Below, piece after piece: positions 9,596 through 19,384 of a stretch of DNA of 64,000 bases. The position numbers were made by a program, and so were the translations under genes. Where the stretch lies: positions 25,104,752-25,168,751 of the forward strand of contig CM026421.1 in NCBI GenBank assembly GCA_014871385.1. The letters are read 5' to 3'. This DNA comes from Ceratodon purpureus (Eukaryota > Streptophyta > Bryopsida > Pseudoditrichales > Ditrichaceae). The notes beneath the pieces are model-generated. The model searched no databases and was not told the DNA's origin. It saw only the letters and a list, made by a program, of their open reading frames with translations. Within the stretch, counting starts at the first letter, position 1, and every line of letters starts with the position of its first letter.

Positions 9596-9598
9596 AAA
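9593..9598 (+). promoter_or_regulatory. TATA box of the hAT transposase gene
   Basis: TATAAA in CACGAGTATAAATGCC lies immediately after array 4. A branch-point-like ATACTAAC (9745-9752) and acceptor TTGCAG (AG 9759-9760) follow, suggesting a leader intron ending 36 bp before the ATG at 9797. Confidence 0.6.
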
Positions 9599-9796
9599 TG
9601 CCACCAACTTAGCCCAAGGCCAATATCATTTGAAATCATGGCCTCTAGTCCCGGAACTCCTTGTGGGCTCCTTGCTTGAGACTATGTGCATCACATTGGC
9701 CTGTGGTTGATGTCTACACATACCATTTTTTTCTCACATGTGTCATACTAACACTTGCAGACAGGAGATCATTGTACTTTTTCAGAGACACGGAGA

Positions 9797-12700
9797 ATGG
9801 CAGGTCAACAGCGTCAGTCGACGGCTGAGTGGGCTCCGTGGTGGACGTTCATTGATAAGGACCATGTTAAATGTGTGTGGTGCAATTTCACCTTTCGTTA
9901 TAAACGACAAAGAGCTTTCAAGCACTATGGATGGGGTGAAGGTTCAAGCAAGAGTCATTGTACCAAGGCCCCTGCCGCCGTATTTAGGCGCTTTGCCAAT
10001 TGTGGTAATGTAATACCAAAAAGAATGACACATGCGGAGATATACGGCACTGATGGTGGTGATGGCGAGGCACACTTGGCACACTTGGCACCATGTTCTA
10101 GCAAGTCTATGCTTGCTGAGCAATCTACGGAAGTGCCTCAGAGAACGGAGGAGGTCCAAGAGGAGAGGATTTCCCAAGTTCAACCGTCTCAGTCAACTCC
10201 GCCTATAAGCAGAGGCGATTCATGTACACCAAGATCTATGCGGCAACAAAGTTTTACCGAGGCCTATCAGATTGGGATGCGCAATGAATTGGATGAGAAA
10301 TGGGCGTCCTTTTTTTACGAAGCGAATGTGCCTTTCAATGTGGTTAGACATCCATCTTTTATCGCTGCTGTGGAGGCAACATCGAAAGCGGGTTTTGTCT
10401 ACCGTCCACCAGCATACAACGCAATGCGAACCAAGCACATCCAGCCAACAAAGCAGCTTCTCAAGATGAAAATAGAGGAGAAAACGAAGCAGTGTATTAG
10501 CTTGTACGGGGCAACTATTTGCTCGGATGGATGGGACAACGTTGTTCATCGGCCGTTGATGAATGTCATGCTTGTGTGTCCAGCAAGAGATATTTTCCTG
10601 GGTTCCATTGATACAACGGGGTACAAGAAATCAAAGGCATACATAGCTGGGAAATTGAAAGAGTACATCAAAGAAGTTGGACCGCAGAATGTGGTACAGA
10701 TTTGCTCCGACAATGCTAGTGCAATGTTGGGAGCCATGGACCAGGTGGTAGAAGCTTATCCACACATTTACAAGCAAGGTTGTGCAGCTCACATCATGGA
10801 CCTCTTACTAGAAGATTGGGGGAAGGAAGCAACCTTCAAAGAGCTGATTGCCTTGGCAAAACGCATACCAAATTTTATACGTCGCCGTCATGTCACCATG
10901 GCTTTGTTTCGCCAATTCAGCCCGAAGTTGTCTCTGTTGTTACCAGCGGAGACAAGATTTGGATGCCAGTACTTGATGATTGTTCGATTGCTTCAACTCA
11001 GGGAGGCACTAATCCAGGTGGTAGCCAATCCAAAATGGGACGAATATGTGGGTACTTTATTCAATCGGTCAAACGGGTATCGAGCTCACACCTTAGCATG
11101 TCAAGTACGGAGTACCATTCTCGATGAGACATTTTGGTTACGTTGTGAGGATCTTGTGCATGTTATGAAGCCGGCTGTTGTGACCTTGAAGACATTTGAT
11201 GGACAAACACCGGCAATGGGGAGGGCATGGTTGGCCATGAATAATTTGAAGAAGCATGTGTTCCGTCTACGGGGTGATCCTTTTTTCCTAGACCCCGCTA
11301 TAGCAGGGCGCTTTGAGAAACATTTTACGAAGAGATGGAAGATGATGTTGACAGATCTCCATTACGCAGGCGCCATTTTGAATCCCTACATTTTCCCGGA
11401 GAGCCACGAGCTATTGACTAACAGTGCTGCGAAGCGTGCACTCCTGCAAGTGCTAATTCATTTGAGTGAGTCCCTTAAACTGGACCACGATACTGTGTTG
11501 TTCGAGCTAACACAGTTTGAGGAACGCACCGGTCCATTCAGTCCTTTGGAGGCCCCAAACATTCGACAGACTAAGATGCTACCTCATCAATGGTGGCAGC
11601 GGGTTGGGGGCGATGCGTTACCGTTGATAGCAAAGCGCATCCTTTCGTTAACATGCTCGGCATCATCATGTGAGCGAAATTGGAGCATGTATTCCTTTGT
11701 TCACACTAAGGTTCGCAACCGATTGGCCGTGAAGAAGGCAGAGGACTTGGTGTACATTTACACGAACAGTAAGCTCCTTCGAGAACGACGTGGAGCGGAT
11801 CCTGTTCTTTGGTACGAGAACCAACCGTTCTCCGAAGACTCGGATGAAGAAGTGCCAGCCATGTACGATGAAGACGTATGTGATGATGATGGAGATGAAG
11901 GATTCCACGACGGACTTGAAGTTAATGAAGGCGATGGTGATGACGGTGGAGTTCATTACACTCCTGCTACTATGGATGATGAGTATCCAGAGTTACCCGT
12001 GGACAATGGTGATGGTGACATGCCACGCACTGAACCCGTTAACCAGCCGAATGGAGTTTTTGATTGGGCAGGATTTGATGAAGAGGCAGCTACTTCGCCT
12101 CACCACGTTGTCAATGAAATACAAACTAGAGGCGAGGTCGCATACGATCGGGCAGACGATGATATTGACGATGAATTTGAAGTCGAAATGACTGAGCATC
12201 AAAGCGACGATGGTGGCAATAATGATGACATTTACCCCGTTCGTAGCGTTTCGAACAATGACAATGAAGAAGGGGGTAACAACATGGGAGAGCAAATTCC
12301 AATTCCAGAAGACGTTGAGGGAGGAGAAGAAGTTGAACAACTCCAGGGCACTCTGCCAGTAAATGTTGAGGAAACAATCAGGTCTGGAGGTTTGGATGAA
12401 AGCCCTCCAAGAAATGAACAATCAGAGACAGTCAGAAATGGACAAGAAGATGAAATTCCTATTGGCCGATTGTTTCAAACACCCCTACCCCAGAGTACAC
12501 CTTCAATCGGAGCAGTACTTGCAGGGTTGGGTCGACCTCCCCCACCTCGTTCAAGCACTTCTACTGGGCATGGTTCAATAACTCCAACACCGAATACAAG
12601 CATTCCACTCACTTCTTCTGGACAAAGTCTACCAGCTGGACCTTCTACGACGCGTCATGGAGTGATACGGTCACGGAAAGGTCCAACAAACGTTCGCCCT

Positions 12701-13081
12701 TTTTTTTCAGGATATACTGTTGGAACTACCCCGTCTTTACCTGTGGCTGTGGGTAAACGTAGATTACCCGTAATGAATGTGGACGGAATCACCGATAAGA
12801 CCAAAAGACGGAAGATCAAAAGAATTGTGACCATAGTGGTGGATGGTACAATTGACCACGAATTGCGCAACATTCATTCCACGGTGGAGGAGTATGTGCC
12901 TAATCAGGGGGGAGATGGAGATGACGAAGGGTCGAAATCCTCAGAAGGATATTACTCATCAGAAGATAGCCGTGAAGAAGCACCTGATGATGAAGACATT
13001 GTTGTAAGAGTACCATTGGGTATGCCCGGTACTCGAAGGAATCCGGAGCGGCGCACCGCCAAAAAAAACAAAAAAAAGTGA
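9797..13081 (+). CDS. hAT superfamily transposase with long acidic C-terminal tail
   Basis: An intact 1094-residue frame starts at ATG 9797; upstream codons are open but have no ATG and lie next to a likely splice acceptor. A BED-like zinc finger lies at residues 12-60 (CVWC at 26-29, then H43 and HC at 54-55). The DUF659-type RNase-H core has the first Asp in CSDGWD and the second in ICSDNAS. The hAT dimerisation region at about 610-665 contains SSCERNWSMYSFVHTKVRNRL, where the conserved Glu falls in CERNWS. About 430 further residues form an Asp/Glu-rich, low-complexity tail ending in a basic KKNKKK stretch; most hAT transposases lack such a tail. It should excise and insert elements bearing these termini. 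The reading frame appears undamaged, unlike its two neighbours in the element. Confidence 0.93.
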   Translation: MAGQQRQSTAEWAPWWTFIDKDHVKCVWCNFTFRYKRQRAFKHYGWGEGSSKSHCTKAPAAVFRRFANCGNVIPKRMTHAEIYGTDGGDGEAHLAHLAPCSSKSMLAEQSTEVPQRTEEVQEERISQVQPSQSTPPISRGDSCTPRSMRQQSFTEAYQIGMRNELDEKWASFFYEANVPFNVVRHPSFIAAVEATSKAGFVYRPPAYNAMRTKHIQPTKQLLKMKIEEKTKQCISLYGATICSDGWDNVVHRPLMNVMLVCPARDIFLGSIDTTGYKKSKAYIAGKLKEYIKEVGPQNVVQICSDNASAMLGAMDQVVEAYPHIYKQGCAAHIMDLLLEDWGKEATFKELIALAKRIPNFIRRRHVTMALFRQFSPKLSLLLPAETRFGCQYLMIVRLLQLREALIQVVANPKWDEYVGTLFNRSNGYRAHTLACQVRSTILDETFWLRCEDLVHVMKPAVVTLKTFDGQTPAMGRAWLAMNNLKKHVFRLRGDPFFLDPAIAGRFEKHFTKRWKMMLTDLHYAGAILNPYIFPESHELLTNSAAKRALLQVLIHLSESLKLDHDTVLFELTQFEERTGPFSPLEAPNIRQTKMLPHQWWQRVGGDALPLIAKRILSLTCSASSCERNWSMYSFVHTKVRNRLAVKKAEDLVYIYTNSKLLRERRGADPVLWYENQPFSEDSDEEVPAMYDEDVCDDDGDEGFHDGLEVNEGDGDDGGVHYTPATMDDEYPELPVDNGDGDMPRTEPVNQPNGVFDWAGFDEEAATSPHHVVNEIQTRGEVAYDRADDDIDDEFEVEMTEHQSDDGGNNDDIYPVRSVSNNDNEEGGNNMGEQIPIPEDVEGGEEVEQLQGTLPVNVEETIRSGGLDESPPRNEQSETVRNGQEDEIPIGRLFQTPLPQSTPSIGAVLAGLGRPPPPRSSTSTGHGSITPTPNTSIPLTSSGQSLPAGPSTTRHGVIRSRKGPTNVRPFFSGYTVGTTPSLPVAVGKRRLPVMNVDGITDKTKRRKIKRIVTIVVDGTIDHELRNIHSTVEEYVPNQGGDGDDEGSKSSEGYYSSEDSREEAPDDEDIVVRVPLGMPGTRRNPERRTAKKNKKK

Positions 13082-13365
13082 TACATCTATTAGCATATTA
13101 CATATAGAAGTTATATAGAGAAAGTATAATATATATGTCTCCAAAATAATTTTAAAAAAACACAAAAAAATATAATATATATATATATCTAAATTTTATA
13201 CGTAGATACTTATATGTTAACTTTAGTCAATGTCCATAAAACATTAGCTAAGGCTATTGAATGTAATTTTGTTTCGACATGAATTGAAACTTCTCTCATT
13301 TATGTCACTATGAAAAATTCAGTCATGTCTTAATTTCCTTCAATGGTTGATTCTTGTTCCCCGCT
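13082..13365. other. AT-rich 3' flank of the transposase gene
   Basis: Contains a (TA)n-type tract (about 13125-13190) and no open gene. It presumably holds the transposase 3'-untranslated region. Confidence 0.5.
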
Positions 13366-13545
13366 CGCGCCCCCCTGCAATCGCTGGCGCTCGCGCCCCC
13401 CCCCCCCCCCCCCCCCCCCCTCGCAGGCGCCCGCGCCCCTCCCAGTCGCTCGCGCCCCCTCGCTCGCGCCCCCCTTCCCAAGACGCTCGCGCCCCCCCTC
13501 TCAGCCGCTCGCGCCCCCCTCACTCAAGGCGTTGGCGCCCTTCCT
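13366..13545 (-). repeat. GC-rich tandem array 5 (right subterminal, inverted)
   Basis: Repeated CGCTCGCGCCCCC units with a C run of about 22. This is the mirror-image counterpart of array 1 at the other end of the element. Confidence 0.85.
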
Positions 13546-13697
13546 CTTAGCCACGTCATCCCCCGAGTCAACAATATATGTGGAATATTTGGTGACATGT
13601 CAGACGCGTGGCATCCTAGGTGGCCAAGGTAACTCCCATTTCACCATTTGGGTGGTCAACCGTAAGTCCTGGTCAAACGGACCTCCCCTGACCCCTA

Positions 13698-13738
13698 ACA
13701 GACGGACGAGCGGACCGGACGGACGGACCGGTCCTTTT
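13698..13738 (+). repeat. Right subterminal GGAC repeats
   Basis: GACGGACGAGCGGACC followed by GGACGGACGGACCGGTCC lies just inside the right terminus and shares its core with 2121-2173. The ACCGGT centre is palindromic, so each end carries it in both orientations. Confidence 0.6.
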
Positions 13739-13743
13739 GTCCC

Positions 13744-13756
13744 ATGAACAACCCTG
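13744..13756 (-). repeat. Right terminal inverted repeat of the hAT element
   Basis: The plus strand reads ATGAACAACCCTG; its inverse CAGGGTTGTTCAT pairs with 2080-2092. Confidence 0.9.
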
Positions 13757-13764
13757 AAGCTGCC
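13757..13764. repeat. Right 8-bp target-site duplication
   Basis: AAGCTGCC, identical to 2072-2079. Confidence 0.93.
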
Positions 13765-13965
13765 GACGGAGCTGCCTGGCGTCCTCCCTCTTGCAGCTTC
13801 CGTCGCGTCCTCGCCTCCTCGCCTCGCGTTGCCGAGGGCCTCCCTCCTGCAGCTACTCTGCTGCGAGCTCCATCTCCGGCGTCGGGGAGGTGGCGTGCTG
13901 GCAACAATGGAGCAAGAGGGGGGAAGCGAGGCACTCCTCCCCCTCTCCATACCACGCGGGTATGG

Positions 13966-13997
13966 ATGCCGCGGTCATGGGTGAATGACCGCGGCAT
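13966..13997. repeat. Perfect 13-bp inverted repeat (hairpin)
   Basis: ATGCCGCGGTCAT, a 6-nt spacer, then ATGACCGCGGCAT. It is GC-rich and lies just downstream (minus strand) of the TATA-like sequence at about 14033-14045, so it could sit at the start of the leader of the 1-1529 gene. Confidence 0.8.
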
Positions 13998-14049
13998 TAC
14001 TGTACCCCCTTCAAATTGTCACGTCACCTTTCTTTTATATTTTAAAAAT

Positions 14050-16225
14050 GATCATAAATTCTGAAAGTATTTCGAGGAAATTGAGAAAAAAATTTAAATT
14101 TTTTTTAAAAAAGGGACAAAAGAAGTTTTAAAAAAAAGAGTAAAAACTTGGGAAAAATATAAAAAATGGGGGATAAATATAAAGAATGGGGGGGAAAGAG
14201 AATAAAATAAAATTAAGAAACAATGGGAGGAAAAACATAAAGAATGGAGGAAAAAAATAAAGAATGGGGGAAAAAAAAAAGGAAAGGGAGAAAAAAGAAA
14301 AAAGAAAAATGTATCTCCAAAAAATGGGTAGAGAAAAAAAGAAAAAAAAAAATAGGAAATTAAAAAAAATTTAAAAAAAAAAAAAAAACATACAACACGA
14401 TAAAAATCTAAGTAGAACAAAACCTTAAATAATGAAAGATAAGAGAGCTGTCTAAAATCTATATGGAAAAAGAATTAAATGAAGAGATAATTAAAACCAA
14501 ATGAGAATAAAAGTAATTAAATAAAAAAATGGGAAGGGAGGAAAAAAAAAAAAAAAAAAGGATAAAAACCCAAAAAACAAATAATGAGAGATAAGGGAAT
14601 TCTCTGAAGTTGGAAGGAAAAAATAAACACTAAATGAAAATAAAAACCAAAATGAAAATAAGACCTCACTCGGAAATTTTAAAAATACTTCACTATTGGA
14701 AAAAAAATAAGAGATGTCGGGGAACTAACTAAATCTAAAAATGAAAAGGGAAATAAATATACATAAAAAAACAAATTACTAAGTTAGTAACCAGAACAAG
14801 AAAGGGTCTAAAATAATAATTTGTGGGACTTAAATGACATGGAGACATAATCAAAACCAAATGAAATTTAACCCTTATTTAGCGATTTCAAAAATACTTA
14901 AATGCGGGGGAATAAAAAAATAAAAGATAAAATAAATATCTGAAATTGGAAGGAAAAAAATAAAAATGAAGACATAAGAAAAACCAATTGAAAATAAAAC
15001 CTTATTTGTACTTTGAAATCAAACAAATCAAAAAAGAATAAAAAAAAAGAACGGAAAAAAAGAATGGGAGGACAAGAACGGGAAAGTGAGAAGAAATGGG
15101 TAGAGGAAAAAAAAAAAAAAAAAAAAAGGGAAAAAAAATAGGAAAAATTACGAAATCAGGAGAAAAGAATAAGATAAAAAGTGACCAAAAAGCCAAAAAA
15201 AAAAAAAAAACTAAACAGAGTAAACTCAAAAGTACAAATGTTAGGATCTCAAAAAAAATTGATAGAAGATGGAAAATAATGTAATCTTAAATATTATTAA
15301 TTAGTAGTTCTAAAAGGAACTTTCGAAAAAATCATTTGCAGTCTAATGAGAAAAAATGAAATTAGGTAAATAAAAATCCGGTCTAAATTATTATTCATAT
15401 TTGATAAATTGAAGAATATGAGTTGTATAAGTTTATGAAATTCTTATAATCTATTCTATTGTAACTCCCCCAGAAAGTGTATTTGATTCTACTATTTCAC
15501 CTGTAAATTTATTTTGGATATTTCCTACTTTTCCTAGTAAGTAATTTATTTTATTTTTAAATATTTTCACTAATATTTTATAATTTGGGTAAATTCTTCA
15601 TGTGTCTTTGAAATAAAAATAAGTGATCTTCAACTTTTTATATTTAGAATAGAAGATAAACATAGAATTTAAAATTAAAATTAAGAAAATTCAATTAAGA
15701 AGTGATGCAACTTAATGGCACCCAAGGTCTCGTAAAAATCTCTAAGAAATATTAAATGTAAAAACTTATTAACTAAGATATATGATCAAAAATTAAGAGA
15801 ACTAAATTTGAAAGCAAGATTGCTTTATAAGAGAACATGATTCAAAGGGGAAAAATTTGGCTTTTTGTAATATTTATTTCTATAAACAACATCCATATTT
15901 TCTAAAATTTAAATATGATATCGCGAATGTGAGATCATGTAGTTAAAAAAATTCGAGTCTAATTTGTCTGAGTATGGACGATGTTTCCTTGACTATATAT
16001 TCGCACATCTGCTAAATTTTGAGAGTGAATTGCCTAAATTTTTGAATTTTTTAATATTTTTTTTAATGAAAGTGTACATTTGAAGACAATTGAAGCGTTC
16101 ATGTAACTACTCGCTTAACTATCCTCTCTACAGAATACAGTATCTTTGAAAGGCATTACTTCTTTATAACATTACCCTTCTACAAAACATTGTATACCAA
16201 AAAAAACTCCATGACTCTGAGCCCC
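14050..16225. other. A-rich polypurine stretch and AT-rich intergenic DNA
   Basis: From 14080 to about 15250 the plus strand is almost all A and G, with many degenerate AAATAAAGAATGGGGGAAAA units, including A runs of 15 or more. The remainder to 16225 is AT-rich without recognisable genes. Predicted frames here are low-complexity artefacts. Confidence 0.7.
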
Positions 16226-19200
16226 CTAGTCGCTGTCAGCATGTGCAATGTCGACATCGGGGGCAATATCCTCCCCGGCACCCCTGTTGCCAGCATCCGG
16301 GATGTCCTCATCGTTGTTAGCAGCGTCCCTCTGTTCATCTTCCTCGCCCCCACTGCCAACCATGTCCCCGTTGGCATTCCATTCCTGCTCTTCTTCCATC
16401 ATCCAATCTCCTTCGTCCTCCACGACTTCTTCAAGAACATATGCTCGTCCAACACGCCTCCTCCTTGACCTCCACTCCTGGCAGGCAATGGCAGCGTTTG
16501 ATTGTTGCCACCGCTCACGTCTCCTGGCCGCCTCAATGGCCCGTGCTCCGTCATCCGGGTCAGGTACAGCTCCCTGGATTTCCATTTTTTTCCTATATCG
16601 ATGTTGTATGTTTCGGTACCAATGCTAGATCTGCTGGAGAATCGCACTAGTACGGGCTTTCCCACCACCATGGGCTGTATGTGCCTGATGTGCTGCCTTC
16701 GCTTGGTGGTGTGATTTCTCCATGCCTTGGCAGCTCCACACTCCAAGGCTCCTATAGTGTTCCACAAACCAAGTGGAGTGCCGTACAATTACGTGCTGTC
16801 AACAAGAAGAAGGAAGTTAATAGCCGGATACTTAGGTCAAGTAGACGGTTCACTGAAGAAACACCAAAAGCAACAACAGACAGAGCCGGGAGCATACCAT
16901 ATAATGGGTAACATGCTCTTCTCCGAAGGCCTTTAAGTATGCCTTTCCCCACTTGTGTATCTTCTGCTTGAATTGCATCCGTTGCTCTGCTGTCAACACC
17001 AGTCCTGTCAAATATGGTACGACATCTTCAAAGGCTTGCCACATCTGGTACTTTGCAATGCGGTCAGCCCCACTCCCGGCATTATTATTCTCAGCTTGAC
17101 ATATATCCTTCCAGGCCTTATCATTTCCAGACCAAACGCTTGGCCTAAAAAGCCTGCTGGCAACGGTACCACTCAAAGAGGGTTTTTGCGGCACGTTTCC
17201 GGTGTTGCCACTGAGCTTGGGGTCCCTCTTAATCTCCACGTTTCCACCATGAGCCCCAATCGCGGACAACGACTTCTCCATCTGTTCAATTGCAGTAGCC
17301 CTCAGTCTCTGATTCTGTATGTTCCAAACATACATGATATGCATGTGCACTATCTTCTCCGTCAATCGAACCAAGGCATGCAATGTACAAATGTGTAGTC
17401 TGGACAAAGGAATTGGCAGGATAGGCCTCCACCTAGTAGATGTTGCCATGTCACAAGGTTCCTCAGGTACGCTGCTGGAAAATAGCCCCCCCACCCAGTT
17501 TGCTTTACCACGGCTCTTGATGGCAGCGTTTGCCTGGCTTGCTGTCCCCACAGTGGGCTTTATCCTCTTCTGGTCGCAATATATGCAGTTCATTGCACAC
17601 GACGGCCCTGACTGGAGCCCGTACATACACTTGATCGTCTTCATGTCCGCAGCAAGATGCCACTCCACCTGGAATTCTCCAACTTCGGGGACTGTGAGTT
17701 TCTCGCCACTTGACTGCGCTGCTATCACAGCCGGGATGTTCGACTTTCCAAATATCCACCAGAGAACATCGTAGGACTCCTTCTCGACCTGAAACGTGGC
17801 AACTGGCCAAATCTCCTGCTCTGATTGTACTGAGAAGTACCTCTCGTGGTCCACCTGAATGTTAGTGTCCAGAGCCCGATTCATCAACGTGATACTAACA
17901 CGTTCAAATTTCTTCCCGTTAATAATCTCTGCCTCATCCAGCTTGAGGACAAATATTAACGGAGCCCCTTCCAACTCTGCAAGAATATCCTCACGTGAGA
18001 ATGTTTCTGTAATGCAATCGAATTAGCTTCCATTGTTAAACACATACAATGCAGTTGCTGGCACCAAACGGACATTCACCATTGCTGTCAACAAGAGAAG
18101 AAGAGGATGCATACCTGACTTCGTGATGCCATAAAAGATCACCATGCTCTGCTGGACCACCTCAAGGTCCGTGAATAGCGAGTTTTTTTCATCTAAGACC
18201 ACCTCCTTTCGCTACTCCTCAGATTTCTTGGTTTTCTTTGACACTGCTGGCAGCTCCATCCTTCCCTCAGCGTGGTAGTACTGGCCAATGAATTGTGGCA
18301 AGTTCGCATTTAGCTCCTGCCGAAGCCTTTTGACGTGGTAGGGACTAGGTAGTATGTTGGATTTGGCATCCTTGCCCAAATCCCGAACTGGAGCCTTCAC
18401 GGCTTGGTAAATTGCACCATAACCTTTCAAGGACACCCCTGCTTGGTCGCAGGCAGCAAGAATATTACTCGGCCGTACCCTTTTTCCAATTGCCTTCATG
18501 ACGTTAGTAGCAATCTTTCTCTTAACATGCTCCATAGATGGCTGAGTTGCGAGGGTGAGACCTTCATGCCTAGTCAGTATCTTTGCTAACGCTACAGCAG
18601 TTACTGTTTGGGAGGCTTTATCCCCATGAAGTCGCTGCTTCTCATGGTTGACCCGGTTGTTGTCGTTGACAGCATCCACGAGATGAGGTTGCAAATGCGT
18701 CTTAACGAGCTTCACTCTGCGTTTTGCCCACCCTGAACCATGATTCAATTCATGAATCCCCCTGAGCGGTCGAGCCCTACGTCGCATCCCCATAGGCGTG
18801 TCCTTCAAAGGGCTAGGCCCCTCCGGTAGGCGCTCACTTGCTTGCTGCCAGCGACGCACCTCGGTCTCCAAGCCCTGCACCGTCACCCTATGATTTCTCT
18901 CCATGCTGCTCATCTCGGTTCGAATAGTCTCCAATTGAACCCGCAATTGCATGCATGTATCCTCAATGTCCCTGTTATGGTCGAGCCTCTCTCGGCTGCC
19001 AGCAAGGTCCTCTCTCACCTTGCCGAGTTCTTCTTCTAAATGTCGGCACTCCATCTCCATCTCACTCCTTGTAGGTCCTCCTCCATCAACGAGACCCAAT
19101 CTGCGTGCATATCCATACAGACCTTGCTCTCCATGACATATGAATTCCAGGCAATCTCGAAGAGTTCTGAATGGAGGTAGCCTCCCTGTTCCTGGATCAA

Positions 19201-19384
19201 CCGGGTAAATGCTGCCATCGACCCACAAGTCAATGTTTGTATCCCCGGCTGCCCTCCGTCCTGGAAATGTTGATGGGCAGGGTTGCTCGGATCTCAATAA
19301 ACCTCTCCTCACAAGTGGTGCGTAGCGTGCATCAATCGAAATTCCAACACGGTAGCTTGAAGGCTCCACCCCTGGTGTTGCCAT
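16226..19384 (-). pseudogene. Three-exon transposase-like gene of an uncharacterised family, two in-frame TAG codons
   Basis: The exons are 19384-18115, 17976-16898 and 16795-16226. Donors are CAG|GTATGC and ATG|GTATGC; acceptors are TTGCAG and GACAG. Phases agree, giving 972 codons. TAG interrupts at 18212-18214 (codon 391) and 16625-16627 (codon 840); coding continues in frame after each. N-terminal residues about 105-190 are a coiled coil. A middle region contains AADMK (from 532) and CIYC (554-557). Exon 3 opens with HVIVRHSTWFVEHY, then SLGVWSCQGMEKSHHQA, and the protein ends in an acidic tail. From memory, this order (G-D-K-F-like motif, C-x2-C, then H-V-L-V and Q-G-x-E-K) resembles uncharacterised ORFs common in animal genomes that may be RNase-H-like transposases. 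That link is inference. The termini of any element were not found. Confidence 0.6.

Larger units (their letters stand above)
2080..13756 (+). mobile_element. Complete 11.7-kb hAT transposon carrying transposase, RING and kinase-like genes
   Basis: The element starts CAGGGTTGTCTAT (2080-2092) and ends with the inverse of CAGGGTTGTTCAT (13744-13756): 9 perfect terminal bp, 11 of 13 overall. It is flanked by perfect 8-bp duplications. It encodes an intact hAT transposase (9797-13081, plus), a RING-H2 protein (2789-5169, minus, frameshifted) and a kinase-like protein (7505-9076, plus, two in-frame stops). Five tandem arrays of a GC-rich motif lie between the genes and near both ends. Subterminal GGAC repeats lie just inside the termini. 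Typical autonomous hAT elements are about 3-5 kb with only a transposase, so both size and cargo are unusual. Perfect duplications and an intact transposase suggest a fairly recent insertion. Confidence 0.92.

Noticed and set aside
9170-13545. CRISPR-like array (regular repeats with spacers)
   Set aside because: Units are contiguous, variable in length and homopolymer-rich with no unique spacers; the genome is eukaryotic.
2242-13550. Open frames through the G/C arrays (for example 2242-2604, 9299-9679, 13347-13550)
   Set aside because: They translate the tandem repeats into Gly/Arg/Ser- or Pro/Ala-rich strings in several frames and are artefacts.
7892-18214. A variant genetic code reading TAA/TAG as Gln, as in some ulvophyte algae
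   Set aside because: The hAT transposase (1094 codons), AP2-type (622), RING (614) and Ptta-type (771) frames contain no in-frame TAA/TAG, so reassignment is not supported; decay is simpler.
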